A stretch of 64,000 nucleotides of DNA from Bartonella clarridgeiae ATCC 51734 (lineage in GTDB: Bacteria > Pseudomonadota > Alphaproteobacteria > Rhizobiales > Rhizobiaceae), in contig NZ_JADC01000010.1 of NCBI RefSeq assembly GCF_000518185.1, positions 186,001-250,000 of the forward strand. The letters run 5' to 3'. Both the position numbers and the translations under genes were made by a program. Shown piece by piece: positions 51,358-62,245 of this stretch; the first letter of the stretch is position 1, and every line of letters begins with the position of its first letter. Under the pieces are notes generated by a model. That model saw only the letters and a program-made list of their open reading frames with translations. It was not told where the DNA came from and searched no databases.

Positions 51358-52740
51358 TTAACTTTCTAATTTCTTTCCATTTTCATATATATAACTCGGT
51401 TTATACATCGTTACCAACTCTTCTGCTGCTGTTGGATGAATTGCCATAGTTTCATCAAATATATCTTTCGTCAGCTTTCCTTTTAGCGCTATTCCAACAA
51501 GTTGTGCCATTTCACCAGCCCCCTCTCCCAAAATATGCGCACCAATAACAATACGGCTCTCACCATCAACAATCAGTTTCATAAACATCTTTTCTGAATT
51601 ACCAGAAAGGGTATTACGCAAAGAACGAAATTGTGTACGATAAATTTCAACACGTTTATAACAACGGATGGCATATTCCTCTGAAAGACCAACAGTTCCA
51701 ATCTCTGGCTGCGAAAAAACAGCTGTCGCAATTAAATTATAATCCGGTACAGTTGGAGTGTCCTCAAAAGCAGTTTTAATAAAACACATTGCTTCATGGA
51801 TAGCAACAGGTGTTAACTGAATATGACCTGTTACATCACCAACAGCCCAAATGTGAGGTATATTTGTTGTCATTTTTTCATCAACAATAATAGCACCATC
51901 TTCATTAAGTTTAACACCTGCTTTCTGAAGTTCTAAGCCTTTTGTATTTGGCACACGCCCCGTAGCCAACATAACTTGATCAGTGCTAATAATCTGTCCA
52001 TTTGATAAAATAACGTTATACTGATTATTTTTGGCTTCAACCTGAGCAATTGTAGCACCATAGATAATAGAAATTCCCTTTTCAATCATCGCATCGCTTA
52101 ATAACCGACGTAAATCATCATCAAAATTACGAAGGACTAAATCACCACGATGAATCAATATTGTTTTCACACCCAATTCGTGAAAAATACCAGCAAATTC
52201 AAGACCAATATAACCGCCACCAACAATAACTATTGACTTTGGTAATTTCTCAAGATCAAAAATCTCATTAGAGGTAAGACACAACTCATTGCCTTTTATT
52301 GCGGAATTTGGAGCAATCGTTGCCCCTGTTGCAATCAAAATCTTTTCTGCCTTTACACGCTCGCCTGTTGCAGAAAGCTCTAATGTATGATCATCAATAA
52401 AAATAGCGCGACTCTTATAAATTTGAACATTGTTATTTTTTAATCCCCGACAATAAAGCTCCTCTAACCTCAATATTTCTTTATTTTTCGCTTCAATCAA
52501 TTTTTCCCAATTAAAAACTGGATCAACATATTTCCACCCAAAACCAATACTATCCTTAAATTCTTGCGCATATTGCGACGCATAAACAAACAATTTTTTA
52601 GGAACACAACCGCGAATAACACAAGTGCCCCCTATACGATGTTCTTCTGCTATAGCTACACGCTTACCAAGCTGCGCAGCAAGACGGGCAGCACGTACTC
52701 CACCCGAGCCACCCCCAATAACGAACAAATCAAAAAACAT
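51358..52740 (-). CDS. gor: Glutathione-disulfide reductase
   Basis: An FAD/NADPH flavoprotein that recycles oxidised glutathione. FAD-binding LFVIGGGSGGVRAARLA, the redox cysteines in GGTCVIRGCVPKKL, NADPH-binding IVVGGGYIGLEFAG, and the C-terminal HPTAAEE with the catalytic histidine are present. The start at 52740 gives 460 residues and has an AAGGGA site; a longer in-frame start at 52797 lacks support. The gor-DUF2059-rpiA order is conserved in related genera. Confidence 0.94.
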   Translation of the reverse strand: MFFDLFVIGGGSGGVRAARLAAQLGKRVAIAEEHRIGGTCVIRGCVPKKLFVYASQYAQEFKDSIGFGWKYVDPVFNWEKLIEAKNKEILRLEELYCRGLKNNNVQIYKSRAIFIDDHTLELSATGERVKAEKILIATGATIAPNSAIKGNELCLTSNEIFDLEKLPKSIVIVGGGYIGLEFAGIFHELGVKTILIHRGDLVLRNFDDDLRRLLSDAMIEKGISIIYGATIAQVEAKNNQYNVILSNGQIISTDQVMLATGRVPNTKGLELQKAGVKLNEDGAIIVDEKMTTNIPHIWAVGDVTGHIQLTPVAIHEAMCFIKTAFEDTPTVPDYNLIATAVFSQPEIGTVGLSEEYAIRCYKRVEIYRTQFRSLRNTLSGNSEKMFMKLIVDGESRIVIGAHILGEGAGEMAQLVGIALKGKLTKDIFDETMAIHPTAAEELVTMYKPSYIYENGKKLES

Positions 52741-52939
52741 TACAAGCCATCCCTTCCCGTACATCTTTACTGTATAGGTATCGCTCCTTATCATCAAATG
52801 AAAGTTTCTTCTTTGTCATAAAAAATATTTTTTGTACAAAGAGAATATTTTCAGAGTGCTTTTTTTCTTTAAAAATAGCAATTTAATTTCTGCTTTTTAA
52901 ATAAAAACTGCTTATAACTCTTATGAAATCAATGAATTA

Positions 52940-53497
52940 TTATGTTGGAGATTTTGAAGAAGTAGGCACCGTAGGAATAATAGAATTATTTAAATTGAGT
53001 GTTTGGGATATCTCTTGTTCTACATTTTTTATAAGATCTTCTACTATGGTAGAACACCATGAATCAAATACAGAATAAGCGTCGCGTGCAATAGTTGGAA
53101 CTTCTGTCAAAAACTTTTTACCGACATCAGAAATATAAAATGCTGCAATTTTATCAAGTTCTTCCTGACTAAAATGCTTTGCATATAAATAAGCAATTTC
53201 TTTTTCTAAATCAGCCCGTCGTTTAGCCAAAGCAAGCGCCTGTTTATCAACAATCTCAGAAATATCTTTTTCTAGGTTCGGGTCATCACCTATTAATTTA
53301 TCTTTAAGGTCACGTACTGCCATTGGCAAAAAACTATCAAATTGATCAGTTGCATGAATCGCGCTAATCATCTTTTTGGCTGAAATTAAATGTTTATCAC
53401 TCACATCTTGTGCATAAGTTATTCCAATATTCATAATCAAAATAGCAACTGTACTAAGCGATCTTATAAACTTCTGAAAAAAAAATGTTGTTCTCAT
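52940..53497 (-). CDS. DUF2059 exported protein
   Basis: A secreted or periplasmic protein of unknown function. A signal peptide (residues 1-30, ending ITYAQ) precedes a helical DUF2059 domain, recognisable from SQEELDKIAAFYISDVGKKFL. The ATG at 53497 is preceded by GGAG; a longer reading overlaps rpiA. It lies 67 bases after rpiA on the same strand. Confidence 0.82.
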   Translation of the reverse strand: MRTTFFFQKFIRSLSTVAILIMNIGITYAQDVSDKHLISAKKMISAIHATDQFDSFLPMAVRDLKDKLIGDDPNLEKDISEIVDKQALALAKRRADLEKEIAYLYAKHFSQEELDKIAAFYISDVGKKFLTEVPTIARDAYSVFDSWCSTIVEDLIKNVEQEISQTLNLNNSIIPTVPTSSKSPT

Positions 53498-53564
53498 TAT
53501 AATGATGACTCCATAAATATTGTAGTTCAAATTTATTATTTTATTTAAATTTTTTAATAATTCT

Positions 53565-54269
53565 TCAATTATCATCCGATTCTAGAACCTTTATTGTACC
53601 ATCTGCCATCGCTATAATTGCACGAGAAGCAACCCCTAAAAAAAGACCATGCTCAACAACCCCAGGAATCCCTAACAACGCATCTGATAATACCTTTGGA
53701 TCCACAATAGATCCTAAAAAAGCATCAAAAATAAAATGACCCCCGTCAGTTTCAAACGGAATATCTTCATTCATACGCAACTTAATTTTTCCTGAAAGAC
53801 CTAACTCTTTAACTACCTTTTCAATCGCTTTGCATGTAATGTTCATACCAAATGGATTAACTTCTATCGGCACCCCAGAAGCACCAAGCGTCTTCACCAT
53901 CTTTGTTTCATCAGCAATAACTAGCATCTCACGAGATGCAGATGCTACAATTTTTTCATGCAACAGTGCTCCACCTCCTCCTTTGATCAAAGTCATCTTA
54001 GGACCAATTTCATCAGCTCCATCGATACAAAAGTCAAGTTCAGATACTTTTTCTAAATTAGTGACAGGCACTCCAAATTGACGACATAACCACTCAGAAT
54101 AATATGAAGTAGCAACACCAGTTATCCTTAAGCCATCTGCAATCTTCTCACCAAGAAGACGAATAAATTCATTTACTGTAGAGCCAGTACCTATACCAAG
54201 ACGCATATCATCTTGCACAAACTCAAGAGCTTTAGCGGCAGCCATTTTTTTTAATTTTTGGATATCCAT
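53565..54269 (-). CDS. rpiA: Ribose-5-phosphate isomerase A
   Basis: Interconverts ribose-5-phosphate and ribulose-5-phosphate in the pentose phosphate pathway. [12 protein letters not shown] (phosphate loop), [25 protein letters not shown] and IADETKMV are family hallmarks with the catalytic Asp/Glu/Lys set. The length of 234 residues is normal. It heads the rpiA-DUF2059-gor group. Confidence 0.96.
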   Translation of the reverse strand: MDIQKLKKMAAAKALEFVQDDMRLGIGTGSTVNEFIRLLGEKIADGLRITGVATSYYSEWLCRQFGVPVTNLEKVSELDFCIDGADEIGPKMTLIKGGGGALLHEKIVASASREMLVIADETKMVKTLGASGVPIEVNPFGMNITCKAIEKVVKELGLSGKIKLRMNEDIPFETDGGHFIFDAFLGSIVDPKVLSDALLGIPGVVEHGLFLGVASRAIIAMADGTIKVLESDDN

Positions 54270-54504
54270 GAATCACTTTCCTTGTATATCAATAAGCAAT
54301 ATTCATTATGAATTATAAAAAAACGATTTATTGCTTCAATCAACTATAAATTTATTCGTCACCTTTTAGCTAAAATACTAGTTAATATAAAATAATATTC
54401 ACATAGAATATAGTAATTAACTATTGCATATTTCTTATATACTCAAATTCGTTTTTAATAAAAAACTTAGTTATGTATAATAATTAAGTGTCTGAAAATA
54501 AAAA

Positions 54505-54524
54505 AAATTTATAAACTTATAAAT
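54505..54524. repeat. 20-bp palindrome upstream of bfr
   Basis: AATTTATAA and TTATAAATT form a perfect 9-bp inverted repeat with a 2-base centre. It is the size of an operator for a dimeric regulator. It lies about 245 bases before bfr. Confidence 0.6.
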
Positions 54525-54589
54525 TAGATATATACCAAAAAAATATCTATTTAAAAAAAAATGATTGTTAACTATTGATTCTTTCTGAT

Positions 54590-54603
54590 TAATTTATAAA
54601 TTA
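54590..54603. repeat. Second TTTATAAA palindrome upstream of bfr
   Basis: TAATTTATAAATTA is a perfect 14-bp palindrome sharing its core with the one at 54505-54524; the two centres are about 80 bases apart. Confidence 0.5.
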
Positions 54604-54766
54604 GTGAGATGACATAGTAAAATGTGGTGGTTATTTTCCTCATGTTATTAAATCCTTTATTTTCAAGGAAAGAAAGGGTATGACCCGCATAAAGGAAATG
54701 TGTAAAGTATCATTTCCTATGTTAGTTTTATCTAGTACTAAAAACAAAATAGGACAATAGAATACT

Positions 54767-55252
54767 ATGAAAGGTCATCCGCAAATTATCGAACAGCTCA
54801 ATAAAGCTCTTTCTCTTGAGCTTAGTGCTGTTAACCAATATTTAGTGCATTCTTCTCTCATAGAAAACTGGGGTTATACTAAATTAGCCAGAATAGAACA
54901 CAAAGAATCTATAGAAGAAATGGAACATGTAGATAAACTCGTTAAACGTATTACTTTTCTTGAAGGACATCCTAATCTTCAAGCTTATACGCCATTACGT
55001 ATTGGAAAAAACCTCAAGGATATTTTAGAATGTGATCTTGCTAGTGAATATGAAGCTCGAGAATTTTATTTAAAATCACGTGAAATTTGTGCTAAACTTT
55101 CCGATCATATTTCAAAGAAATTATTTGATGAATTGCTTGAAGATGAAGAAAATCATATTGATTTTCTTGAAACCCAGCTTCAACTTTTTAACACAATGGG
55201 AGAAGAAAAATATAGTCAGCTTAATGCAAGTTCTGCTGAGTGTGAATGTTAG
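54767..55252 (+). CDS. bfr: Bacterioferritin
   Basis: Heme-containing 24-subunit iron-storage protein. The ferroxidase ligands are all present (E18, E51, H54, E94, E127, H130) and M52, the heme axial ligand at subunit interfaces, is kept. The length of 161 residues is normal, with a short C-terminal tail that ends in cysteines (ECEC). No bacterioferritin-associated ferredoxin gene is adjacent. The long upstream region with palindromes suggests iron or heme regulation. Confidence 0.95.
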   Translation: MKGHPQIIEQLNKALSLELSAVNQYLVHSSLIENWGYTKLARIEHKESIEEMEHVDKLVKRITFLEGHPNLQAYTPLRIGKNLKDILECDLASEYEAREFYLKSREICAKLSDHISKKLFDELLEDEENHIDFLETQLQLFNTMGEEKYSQLNASSAECEC

Positions 55253-55314
55253 AAAGCCATTGACTTATCCGTGAAAGAGGTTTTACAAATTTGTATAGAG
55301 GCTATAAATTAAAA

Positions 55315-57588
55315 TTAGTTAGCCTTTATAAATTTTCTGTGAATATTCCATGGTCTATAAAAGCCTGCAGAGGACCAAAAAGTATTTTTATTTTTAGTTA
55401 GTATAACACTTCCTCGTGACAATAATTGTTGAGGTGTAAATGTTATTGCATTTATTGCATTGCATGTTTGATTACTTGTTGTAAATTTTCTAATTATAAT
55501 ATCTGCTTTTACACAGTGATCTGTTTCTCTATATAAGATAGCAATTTTAAATCCATTTTCTAATAAAGTTGTACAGATATTATCATCACAAATGAATTGT
55601 CCATTGAGAGATGGACCAACCTTTGTTGGTTTAATGGTCTTATTTATGCGAAACGATTTTTCCCATATAGATGTTGTAAATTTAGAAGGATGATAACGAT
55701 CAATATATAATATATCGTTATTGAGAACACCGACAATTTTCATATTATCTGCTATGATTAATTGTACAGGTGACTGCATCATACAAACTAAAATACCTCC
55801 CAAAATAAAGAAACTAAAAAAGAATCTGATAGCTGTTTTTAAAAAAGTGAGTCCAACTAAGCCTATACTTAATAAAATCAATGCAGATAACGGGATAAAT
55901 CCAGGATTTAAAACAGGAGAAATAGCTTTTACAGCATAAGCAATTTTTATCATAAGACTCGTACCAAATCCCATAATCTTTAATGGCAACCATTCAAGTC
56001 CGAAAAACATTGCAAATGCTGAAATCAGACCAAATGGAATGATGAAAATTGATACAATAGGCAAAGCTAAAGTATTGCTGATAACGCCCAAAAGAGCCAC
56101 ATTAGAAAAATGATAAGCCGCGTAAATCCCACTTGCAAAACCGGCTATCAATGAAGACATACAGGTTAAAACAATGGATAAAAAGACAAAACGAAATATC
56201 TTACCTTTAATATAAGAAGATACTGTGTTTCCTTTATAAGAAAAACGTCCATCACTCCACCAGCAAAAAGAAGCAATTAGAGCTGCGGTTGCAGAAAATG
56301 ACATTTGAAAGCTAGGCCCTAATATTTCATGCGGACTAACAGCCATGGTTATTAAACCAGCAATAGCAAAATTACGCATTGTCATAGCAGAACGATTACA
56401 CAATATAGCAATCAACATAACGGCAACCATCAAAAAGCTTCTTTGTGCAGCAATATTTGCACCAGATAATACCAAGTAAAAAGCTGTAACTATTAATGCA
56501 GCAATGGCTGCAAATTTCTTAGCTGAGTAATAAGATGAAAAAACTGGAAAAAACGCAAAAAAGCTCCGTACAATAATAAAAACCATACCACTCAGTAAAG
56601 CCATATGTAGACCTGATATTGACAAAATATGTGCCAATCCAGCTATACGTAATGCTTCATTAGTATTATTTGAAATACCTCCTCTCTGTCCTGTTATTAA
56701 AGCAGCAGAAACTCTCCCCTCTTCTCCATTAACCACTTTAATAATTTTTTGAGTCATTTGCATTCGTAAATTTTCAATTTTCTGTAAAATTCTTCCTAGC
56801 ATCGTATTAGGTTGAAAAACCAATATCTTTGTCGGTTTCCCTAAATAAAATCCCTGAGCACCAATTCTTTTAAAATAATTATGAAAACTAAAATCATAAC
56901 TTCCTGGACGTATTGCTCCAGATAAAGCACGAAGCTTTACTTTTCCATATAAGCCATCGCCAGGAGCTAACCCATATGGCAAAGACTTTGCTACTAAATA
57001 CGCCCGATTTAGTTTATAGTGTAAAGTAGGTTTTTCGGTCCTCAAAACATCTATTTTTAAACGAAATCCCCCTTTTTCTATAGAATTAATAGAAACAATT
57101 CGTCCTGTTAATATGGTAACAACATCCCTACTCAACATTGGTGTAGACATATGCCATGTTTCTATTTTTGCTGCCAAAGCGCCCAATACAATACAAAATA
57201 AAAATCCAGTTATAATCCATATTTTCCGATAACACGGTAAAACATATAACAAGCCAATGAATATAATGATCAATACAACAAATTGTTTCCAACTTGGTTC
57301 TTGCTCTAAACTGAAATAAAAAATAATGCCTGTAGAAAAAAATACCAAAACTAATAAGAATAGCAGTCCAAAAGAAACCTCCTTGTTTATGCAAACAATC
57401 AGCCACTTCCAGAAAAAAACTACTTTTTCCTTTAAAAAAGCAAATAAAGAAGCCTCTTTCCCATTATAGGTAGCATTACTTGCAACATCAATAACAGGCC
57501 GATCGCCCTTCTGTATTAAAACAAGACTTTTTCTCTGTAATAAAAGACTTCTTGATAGATCATCTTCAACTTTATTTTGATCTAACAT
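55315..57588 (-). CDS. comEC: ComEC/Rec2 competence channel protein
   Basis: The inner-membrane channel that passes single-stranded DNA into the cell during natural transformation. The N-terminal DUF4131-type region (with hydrophobic segments at about residues 70-140) is followed by the competence domain, marked by HILSISGLHMALLSG and many membrane helices to about residue 600. The C-terminal 130 residues show no metal-binding HxHxDH motif, so the beta-lactamase-like part found in many ComEC proteins is missing or replaced. The ATG at 57588 is used in place of a TTG six bases upstream. It is divergent from gltX1. Confidence 0.9.
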   Translation of the reverse strand: MLDQNKVEDDLSRSLLLQRKSLVLIQKGDRPVIDVASNATYNGKEASLFAFLKEKVVFFWKWLIVCINKEVSFGLLFLLVLVFFSTGIIFYFSLEQEPSWKQFVVLIIIFIGLLYVLPCYRKIWIITGFLFCIVLGALAAKIETWHMSTPMLSRDVVTILTGRIVSINSIEKGGFRLKIDVLRTEKPTLHYKLNRAYLVAKSLPYGLAPGDGLYGKVKLRALSGAIRPGSYDFSFHNYFKRIGAQGFYLGKPTKILVFQPNTMLGRILQKIENLRMQMTQKIIKVVNGEEGRVSAALITGQRGGISNNTNEALRIAGLAHILSISGLHMALLSGMVFIIVRSFFAFFPVFSSYYSAKKFAAIAALIVTAFYLVLSGANIAAQRSFLMVAVMLIAILCNRSAMTMRNFAIAGLITMAVSPHEILGPSFQMSFSATAALIASFCWWSDGRFSYKGNTVSSYIKGKIFRFVFLSIVLTCMSSLIAGFASGIYAAYHFSNVALLGVISNTLALPIVSIFIIPFGLISAFAMFFGLEWLPLKIMGFGTSLMIKIAYAVKAISPVLNPGFIPLSALILLSIGLVGLTFLKTAIRFFFSFFILGGILVCMMQSPVQLIIADNMKIVGVLNNDILYIDRYHPSKFTTSIWEKSFRINKTIKPTKVGPSLNGQFICDDNICTTLLENGFKIAILYRETDHCVKADIIIRKFTTSNQTCNAINAITFTPQQLLSRGSVILTKNKNTFWSSAGFYRPWNIHRKFIKAN

Positions 57589-57701
57589 CCGCAAATCCCC
57601 ACTTTACTTGCAACGCGGCTATTGCACACCCTACTACCTATGCTAACATAGTTCTTCAATAAAGTTATCATAAATAATATCTCAATTAGAGGATAATATC
57701 T

Positions 57702-59132
57702 GTGTCTGTTATCACCCGTTTCGCACCATCACCTACAGGCTTCCTTCATATTGGTAGCGCTCGTACCGCACTTTTTAACTGGCTTTATGCTAAACATACC
57801 GGAGGCAAGATGCTTTTACGTATTGAAGATACAGACCGAGAACGTTCAACAGAAGCTGCAGTTAAAGCTATCATAGAGGGTTTATACTGGATGGGACTTA
57901 ACTATGATGGAGATCCTATTTCGCAATTCAAACGAGCAGAGCGTCACCGCCAGATCGCTGAACAACTAGTAAAAAATGGCAAAGCTTATTATTGCTATGC
58001 TACACCTGAAGAATTAGCTGAAATGCGCGAAAGTGCCTGTGCAAAGGGTCTTCCACCACGTTATGATGGGCGCTGGCGTGATCGTGACATTTCTGAAGCC
58101 CCCAAAGGAATCAAACCTGTCATTCGGATTAAAGCTCCACAAGATGGCGAAACAATTTTGCACGATCGTGTTCAAGGTGATATTCGATTTCCTAATAAAG
58201 ATTTAGACGACTTTATCATTCTGCGTTCTGATGGTTCTCCAACATACATGCATGCTGTTGTTGTTGATGATCATGATATGGGGATAACACATATCATTCG
58301 CGGTAATGATCATCTTACGAATGCAGCTCGCCAAGCTATTATATTCAATGCAATGGGATGGGATATCCCTATTATGGCACATATTCCGCTCATCCATGGT
58401 GAAAACGGTGCAAAATTATCAAAGCGGCATGGTGCACTAGGTATTGATGCCTATCGAAAAATGGGATATCTCCCCGCTGCCTTGCTCAATTACCTTGTTC
58501 GTCTAGGTTGGAGCCATGGTAATGACGAGATCATTTCAATAGAAGATATGATTGCCTGGTTTGATATTGATGATATCAATAAAAGTGCTGCTCGTTTTGA
58601 TTTCAAAAAACTAGACGCCATCAACGGACACTATATGCGTTTAAGCAATGATCAAAATCTTTTTGATGCCGCTCTTAGTATTTTACCGGAAAATGCAAAT
58701 GAATTAAAAATAACTAAACAACTTGATCAAAAACGCCGTGCTCAATTTCTAGCTGCAATACCAAATCTGAAAGAACGTTCAAAAACATTGCTTGAACTTA
58801 TTAATGATGCGTCATTTATCTTTGCACAACGACCGTTACCTCTCGATGAACAAGCAAAAACACTCTTAGATGAAAATAGTCAAACTATTTTAAAAGGAAT
58901 TTATCCTACCTTAATATCGTGCCAAAATTGGGATAAAAAAACTTTGGATGAAATCATTCGACATTATGCACAAACACAAAAACTTAAATTTGGAACTGTT
59001 GTTCAGCCACTTCGAGCTGCTCTCACAGGACACGTAACATCACCAGGAATTTTTGATATGCTTGTCTTATTAGGAAGAGAAGAATCTCTTAACCGCATCA
59101 ATGACCAAATTATTCGAACTGCATATCAATGA
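57702..59132 (+). CDS. gltX1: Glutamyl-tRNA synthetase 1
   Basis: Class I synthetase charging tRNA-Glu and possibly tRNA-Gln. [16 protein letters not shown] (HIGH), [12 protein letters not shown], and [10 protein letters not shown] (KMSKS) are intact, and the length of 476 residues is normal. The comEC-gltX-gltA order is that of other Rhizobiales, so this is the ancestral copy; the paralogue lies at 46.7-48.1 kb. GTG or ATG alternatives near the start are possible, but the N-terminus aligns well as given. Confidence 0.95.
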   Translation: MSVITRFAPSPTGFLHIGSARTALFNWLYAKHTGGKMLLRIEDTDRERSTEAAVKAIIEGLYWMGLNYDGDPISQFKRAERHRQIAEQLVKNGKAYYCYATPEELAEMRESACAKGLPPRYDGRWRDRDISEAPKGIKPVIRIKAPQDGETILHDRVQGDIRFPNKDLDDFIILRSDGSPTYMHAVVVDDHDMGITHIIRGNDHLTNAARQAIIFNAMGWDIPIMAHIPLIHGENGAKLSKRHGALGIDAYRKMGYLPAALLNYLVRLGWSHGNDEIISIEDMIAWFDIDDINKSAARFDFKKLDAINGHYMRLSNDQNLFDAALSILPENANELKITKQLDQKRRAQFLAAIPNLKERSKTLLELINDASFIFAQRPLPLDEQAKTLLDENSQTILKGIYPTLISCQNWDKKTLDEIIRHYAQTQKLKFGTVVQPLRAALTGHVTSPGIFDMLVLLGREESLNRINDQIIRTAYQ

Positions 59133-59351
59133 GATATATAAAGCTATAAAATATTTAAAGTATAATTCTCTTAATGAAATATAAAATTGTTTTTTAACTT
59201 AAAAAATTAAAATAAATAATATTTCATATTGTCTAAACAAAATTTTAGAGTCAATTTATTCTCAACATAGGTAGGAAAAGCTTTAACTATAAATTGCCAT
59301 AGCTAATAAAACAGCATATCAATTTAAAAAAGCACTGAAAGGAAATATTTA

Positions 59352-60656
59352 ATGTCCGAAAATAAAGCATATATGACTGTAAATGATAAAAAAATAGAAT
59401 TAGCTGTACGTAAAGGCACCATTGGCCCTGATGTCATCGAGATTGCGTCTCTCTATAAACAAACAGATACCTTTACTTATGATCCTGGCTTTACCTCAAC
59501 TGCTTCTTGTGAATCAAAAATTACTTATATCGACGGTGACAAGGGGATCTTGCTTTATCGTGGTTATTCTATTGACCAGCTCGCTGAAAAAGGAGACTTT
59601 CTGGAAAGCTGCTATCTTTTGCTCTATGGTGAACTACCAAACAAACAAGAAAAAATTGATTTTGACCACCGTATTATGCAGCACACGATGGTACATGAAC
59701 AATTTGCAAGATTTTTCCATGGTTTTCGTCGTGATTCTCATCCTATGGCTGTTATGGTTGCTTGCCTTGGAGCTATGTCTGCATTCTATCACGATTCCAT
59801 TGACATCACAGATTCCCAACAAAGAATGATTGCTTCCATTCGTCTTATTTCCAAAGTACCAACTCTCGCTGCAATGGCATATAAATATAGCATTGGGCAA
59901 CCATTTGTTTATCCACGTAATGATCTCAGTTACGCCGCAAATTTCCTTCATATGTGCTTTTCTGTTCCTTGCGAAGAATATAAAATTAACCCAGTGCTTG
60001 CTCGAGCTATGGACCGAATTTTTACCCTTCATGCAGACCATGAACAAAATGCATCTACATCAACTGTACGTCTTGCTGGTTCATCAGGAGCTAATCCATT
60101 TGCATGTATAGCAGCGGGTGTAGCATGCCTTTGGGGACCAGCGCATGGTGGTGCTAATGAAACATGTCTAAAAATGCTGCAAGAAATAGGCACTGTTCAA
60201 AAAATTCCTGAGTTTATTGCACGCGCAAAAGACAAAAATGATCGTTTCCGTCTTATGGGTTTTGGTCATCGTGTCTATAAAAATTATGATCCACGTGCGA
60301 AAATTATGCAACAAACTTGCCATGAAGTCTTAAAAGAACTCAATATCCAAGATGATCCACTTCTTGATATCGCTATGGAACTTGAAAAAATTGCTTTGAA
60401 TGATGAATACTTTATTGAAAAAAAGCTTTATCCTAATGTTGATTTCTATTCTGGTATTACATTAAAAGCCTTAGGCTTCCCGACTGAAATGTTTACTGTT
60501 CTCTTTGCATTAGCACGCAGTGTTGGCTGGGTTGCACAATGGAAAGAAATGATTGAAGATCCAGCACAAAAAATTGGCCGTCCACGCCAACTTTATACAG
60601 GTCCTGCAGCACGCGAATATATCCCGATAAACAACCGTACAAATTCAAAAAAATAA
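59352..60656 (+). CDS. gltA: Citrate synthase
   Basis: Condenses acetyl-CoA and oxaloacetate at the entry of the TCA cycle. It is the type II hexameric form: [40 protein letters not shown] with a catalytic histidine, [24 protein letters not shown] (histidine) and DFYSGI (aspartate). The length of 434 residues is normal. The DNA around GGGGACCAGCGCATGGTGG closely resembles the well-known Bartonella gltA typing primer site, which supports the genus call. It is followed by a strong terminator. Confidence 0.97.
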   Translation: MSENKAYMTVNDKKIELAVRKGTIGPDVIEIASLYKQTDTFTYDPGFTSTASCESKITYIDGDKGILLYRGYSIDQLAEKGDFLESCYLLLYGELPNKQEKIDFDHRIMQHTMVHEQFARFFHGFRRDSHPMAVMVACLGAMSAFYHDSIDITDSQQRMIASIRLISKVPTLAAMAYKYSIGQPFVYPRNDLSYAANFLHMCFSVPCEEYKINPVLARAMDRIFTLHADHEQNASTSTVRLAGSSGANPFACIAAGVACLWGPAHGGANETCLKMLQEIGTVQKIPEFIARAKDKNDRFRLMGFGHRVYKNYDPRAKIMQQTCHEVLKELNIQDDPLLDIAMELEKIALNDEYFIEKKLYPNVDFYSGITLKALGFPTEMFTVLFALARSVGWVAQWKEMIEDPAQKIGRPRQLYTGPAAREYIPINNRTNSKK

Positions 60657-60665
60657 AAAATTAAT

Positions 60666-60700
60666 AAATAAAGCCTTAATTTATTGAGGCTTTATTTTTT
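60666..60700 (+). terminator. Rho-independent terminator of gltA
   Basis: AAATAAAGCCT pairs perfectly with AGGCTTTATTT (11 bp) around a 10-base loop, followed by TTT. It starts ten bases after the gltA stop. Confidence 0.9.
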
Positions 60701-61412
60701 GGTATTTCCTCCAACTTACCACTTTCATTTTTATTAAGATTAGCATATTGATTTTTCTATTTTTAAAAACATAAAATATCATATTAGGACTTAAATAAGC
60801 TCTTTATATCCCATCTAACTCTTACTCAGCCACTGCTTAAATTGCGAGCCAATATGCTGGCGGTATTTATAAGACATTTAGTGTCAATAACAAACAAAAA
60901 AAGTAATACAAGCCACTTCAAACCATGATAAGTTGTAATAACCTTATTAAAAAATTATCGTTTCGCTCGCAAATTTACTCTATCATCGCTTTTTTTGTCG
61001 ATATCTCACTACTCACAAAATTATCTACCGTATTTTCTCTGCTTTACATGTTTCTTGCTAAATTCGAGCTGACGATACCAAAAGCATGCTGTCTAGATAT
61101 AATAGTGCTCAGTCATTCTCAGGATATTAAATTATAGCATAATTAATTTAAACAGATTGAATAATTTAAAATAATTCTTGTATAAAGATGACGAAAATAC
61201 AATTCATATTTTACTCACTATAAACTTTTTTTCTTGTGTATATGCTATACACTCCTAAAAATCATGATAAAGGCTTCTTATGATTACAACAAAAATAACA
61301 CCAGTAAATTTTTGTATTTGTCTTAATAATCTTACAGATTATAAAATATGTAATAATTTTTTAAAATATGTAATAACGTAGTATCTTTTTGTGCACCTCA
61401 TAGGAGAGGATA
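60701..61412. other. Non-coding interval between gltA and the ABC transporter
   Basis: About 710 AT-rich bases. A 70-codon open frame at 60925-61137 has no family features and no ribosome-binding site. Near the right end AAAATATGTAATAA occurs twice, 20 bases apart, within the probable promoter region of the transporter operon. Confidence 0.55.
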
Positions 61413-62165
61413 ATGAAATTATTGGCAATAGCCCTCATAATAAGTGCAACATTATTTGCCCAATTAGTTAATGCTAAAACGTTGAAAATTGCAACTGAAG
61501 GCTCCTATCCGCCATTCAGTTATATTGACTCAAATAATAAACTCCATGGTTTTGACATTGATATAACTTATGCACTTTGCAAAAAAATGAAAGTTGAATG
61601 CGTTATCACCCTTCAAGATTTTGATGGAATTATTCTCGGTCTTCTTGCCCAAAAATATGATGCTATTATCGCATCCCTATCCCCTACGCAAGAACGACTA
61701 AAAAAAATTGACTTCACAGATGCTTATTACAACACAGAATTAGCTGCAATTGTTCCTAAAGATTCAAAAATTAAAGAAATCTCAGTGGAAGCATTTAAAG
61801 GAAAAAATCTTGGTGTACAATCAAATACGACACAAGCTATATATGCAGAAAATCATTATGCATCTAAAGGAGTTAACATTAAACTTTATCCCACATCAAA
61901 AGAAGTAACACGTGATCTATTAAGCAAACGCCTTGATATTGTTATTCTTGATAAATTACAAATATTAGACTGGTTTAAAAATAAAGGAAAGGGCTGTTGC
62001 CGTTTTTTAGGAAGCATTGAAGGAACTCAACTTCCTATTGCAATTGCTATACGTAAAAACAATGATATTCTTAAAAACCAGTTCAATGAAGCCATAAAAG
62101 CAATCCGTGCTGACGGAACACATGATGAAATTACTAAAAAATATTTTTCAATTGATATTTATTAA
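61413..62165 (+). CDS. Amino-acid ABC transporter, periplasmic binding protein
   Basis: Solute-binding protein of the SBP_bac_3 family (HisJ/ArtJ-like). A signal peptide of about 21 residues ends VNAKT; the mature protein begins LKIATEGSYPPFSYID, with GFDIDITYALCKKM and QDFDGIILGLLAQKYDAI typical of polar amino-acid binders. The length of 250 residues is normal. A GGAGAGGA site precedes the ATG. It is the first gene of a four-gene transporter operon. The ligand is probably a basic amino acid by similarity, not shown. Confidence 0.92.
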   Translation: MKLLAIALIISATLFAQLVNAKTLKIATEGSYPPFSYIDSNNKLHGFDIDITYALCKKMKVECVITLQDFDGIILGLLAQKYDAIIASLSPTQERLKKIDFTDAYYNTELAAIVPKDSKIKEISVEAFKGKNLGVQSNTTQAIYAENHYASKGVNIKLYPTSKEVTRDLLSKRLDIVILDKLQILDWFKNKGKGCCRFLGSIEGTQLPIAIAIRKNNDILKNQFNEAIKAIRADGTHDEITKKYFSIDIY

Positions 62166-62245
62166 ATATAAAATTAATTACAAATTGAGCAGATGAGTTA
62201 TATTTTCAGCAAATAACTACTAAAATCTTTATTAGGAGAATGGAG

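Larger units (their letters stand above)
54270..54766. other. Divergent regulatory interval between rpiA and bfr
   Basis: About 500 AT-rich bases containing the promoters of rpiA and of bacterioferritin. It holds two related TTTATAAA-centred palindromes. A very short open frame of 26 codons at 54679-54759 ends just before bfr; there is no evidence that it is translated. Confidence 0.55.

Noticed and set aside
60925-61137. A 70-codon open frame between gltA and the transporter
   Set aside because: No ribosome-binding site or recognisable domain; AT-rich intergenic sequence gives such frames by chance.
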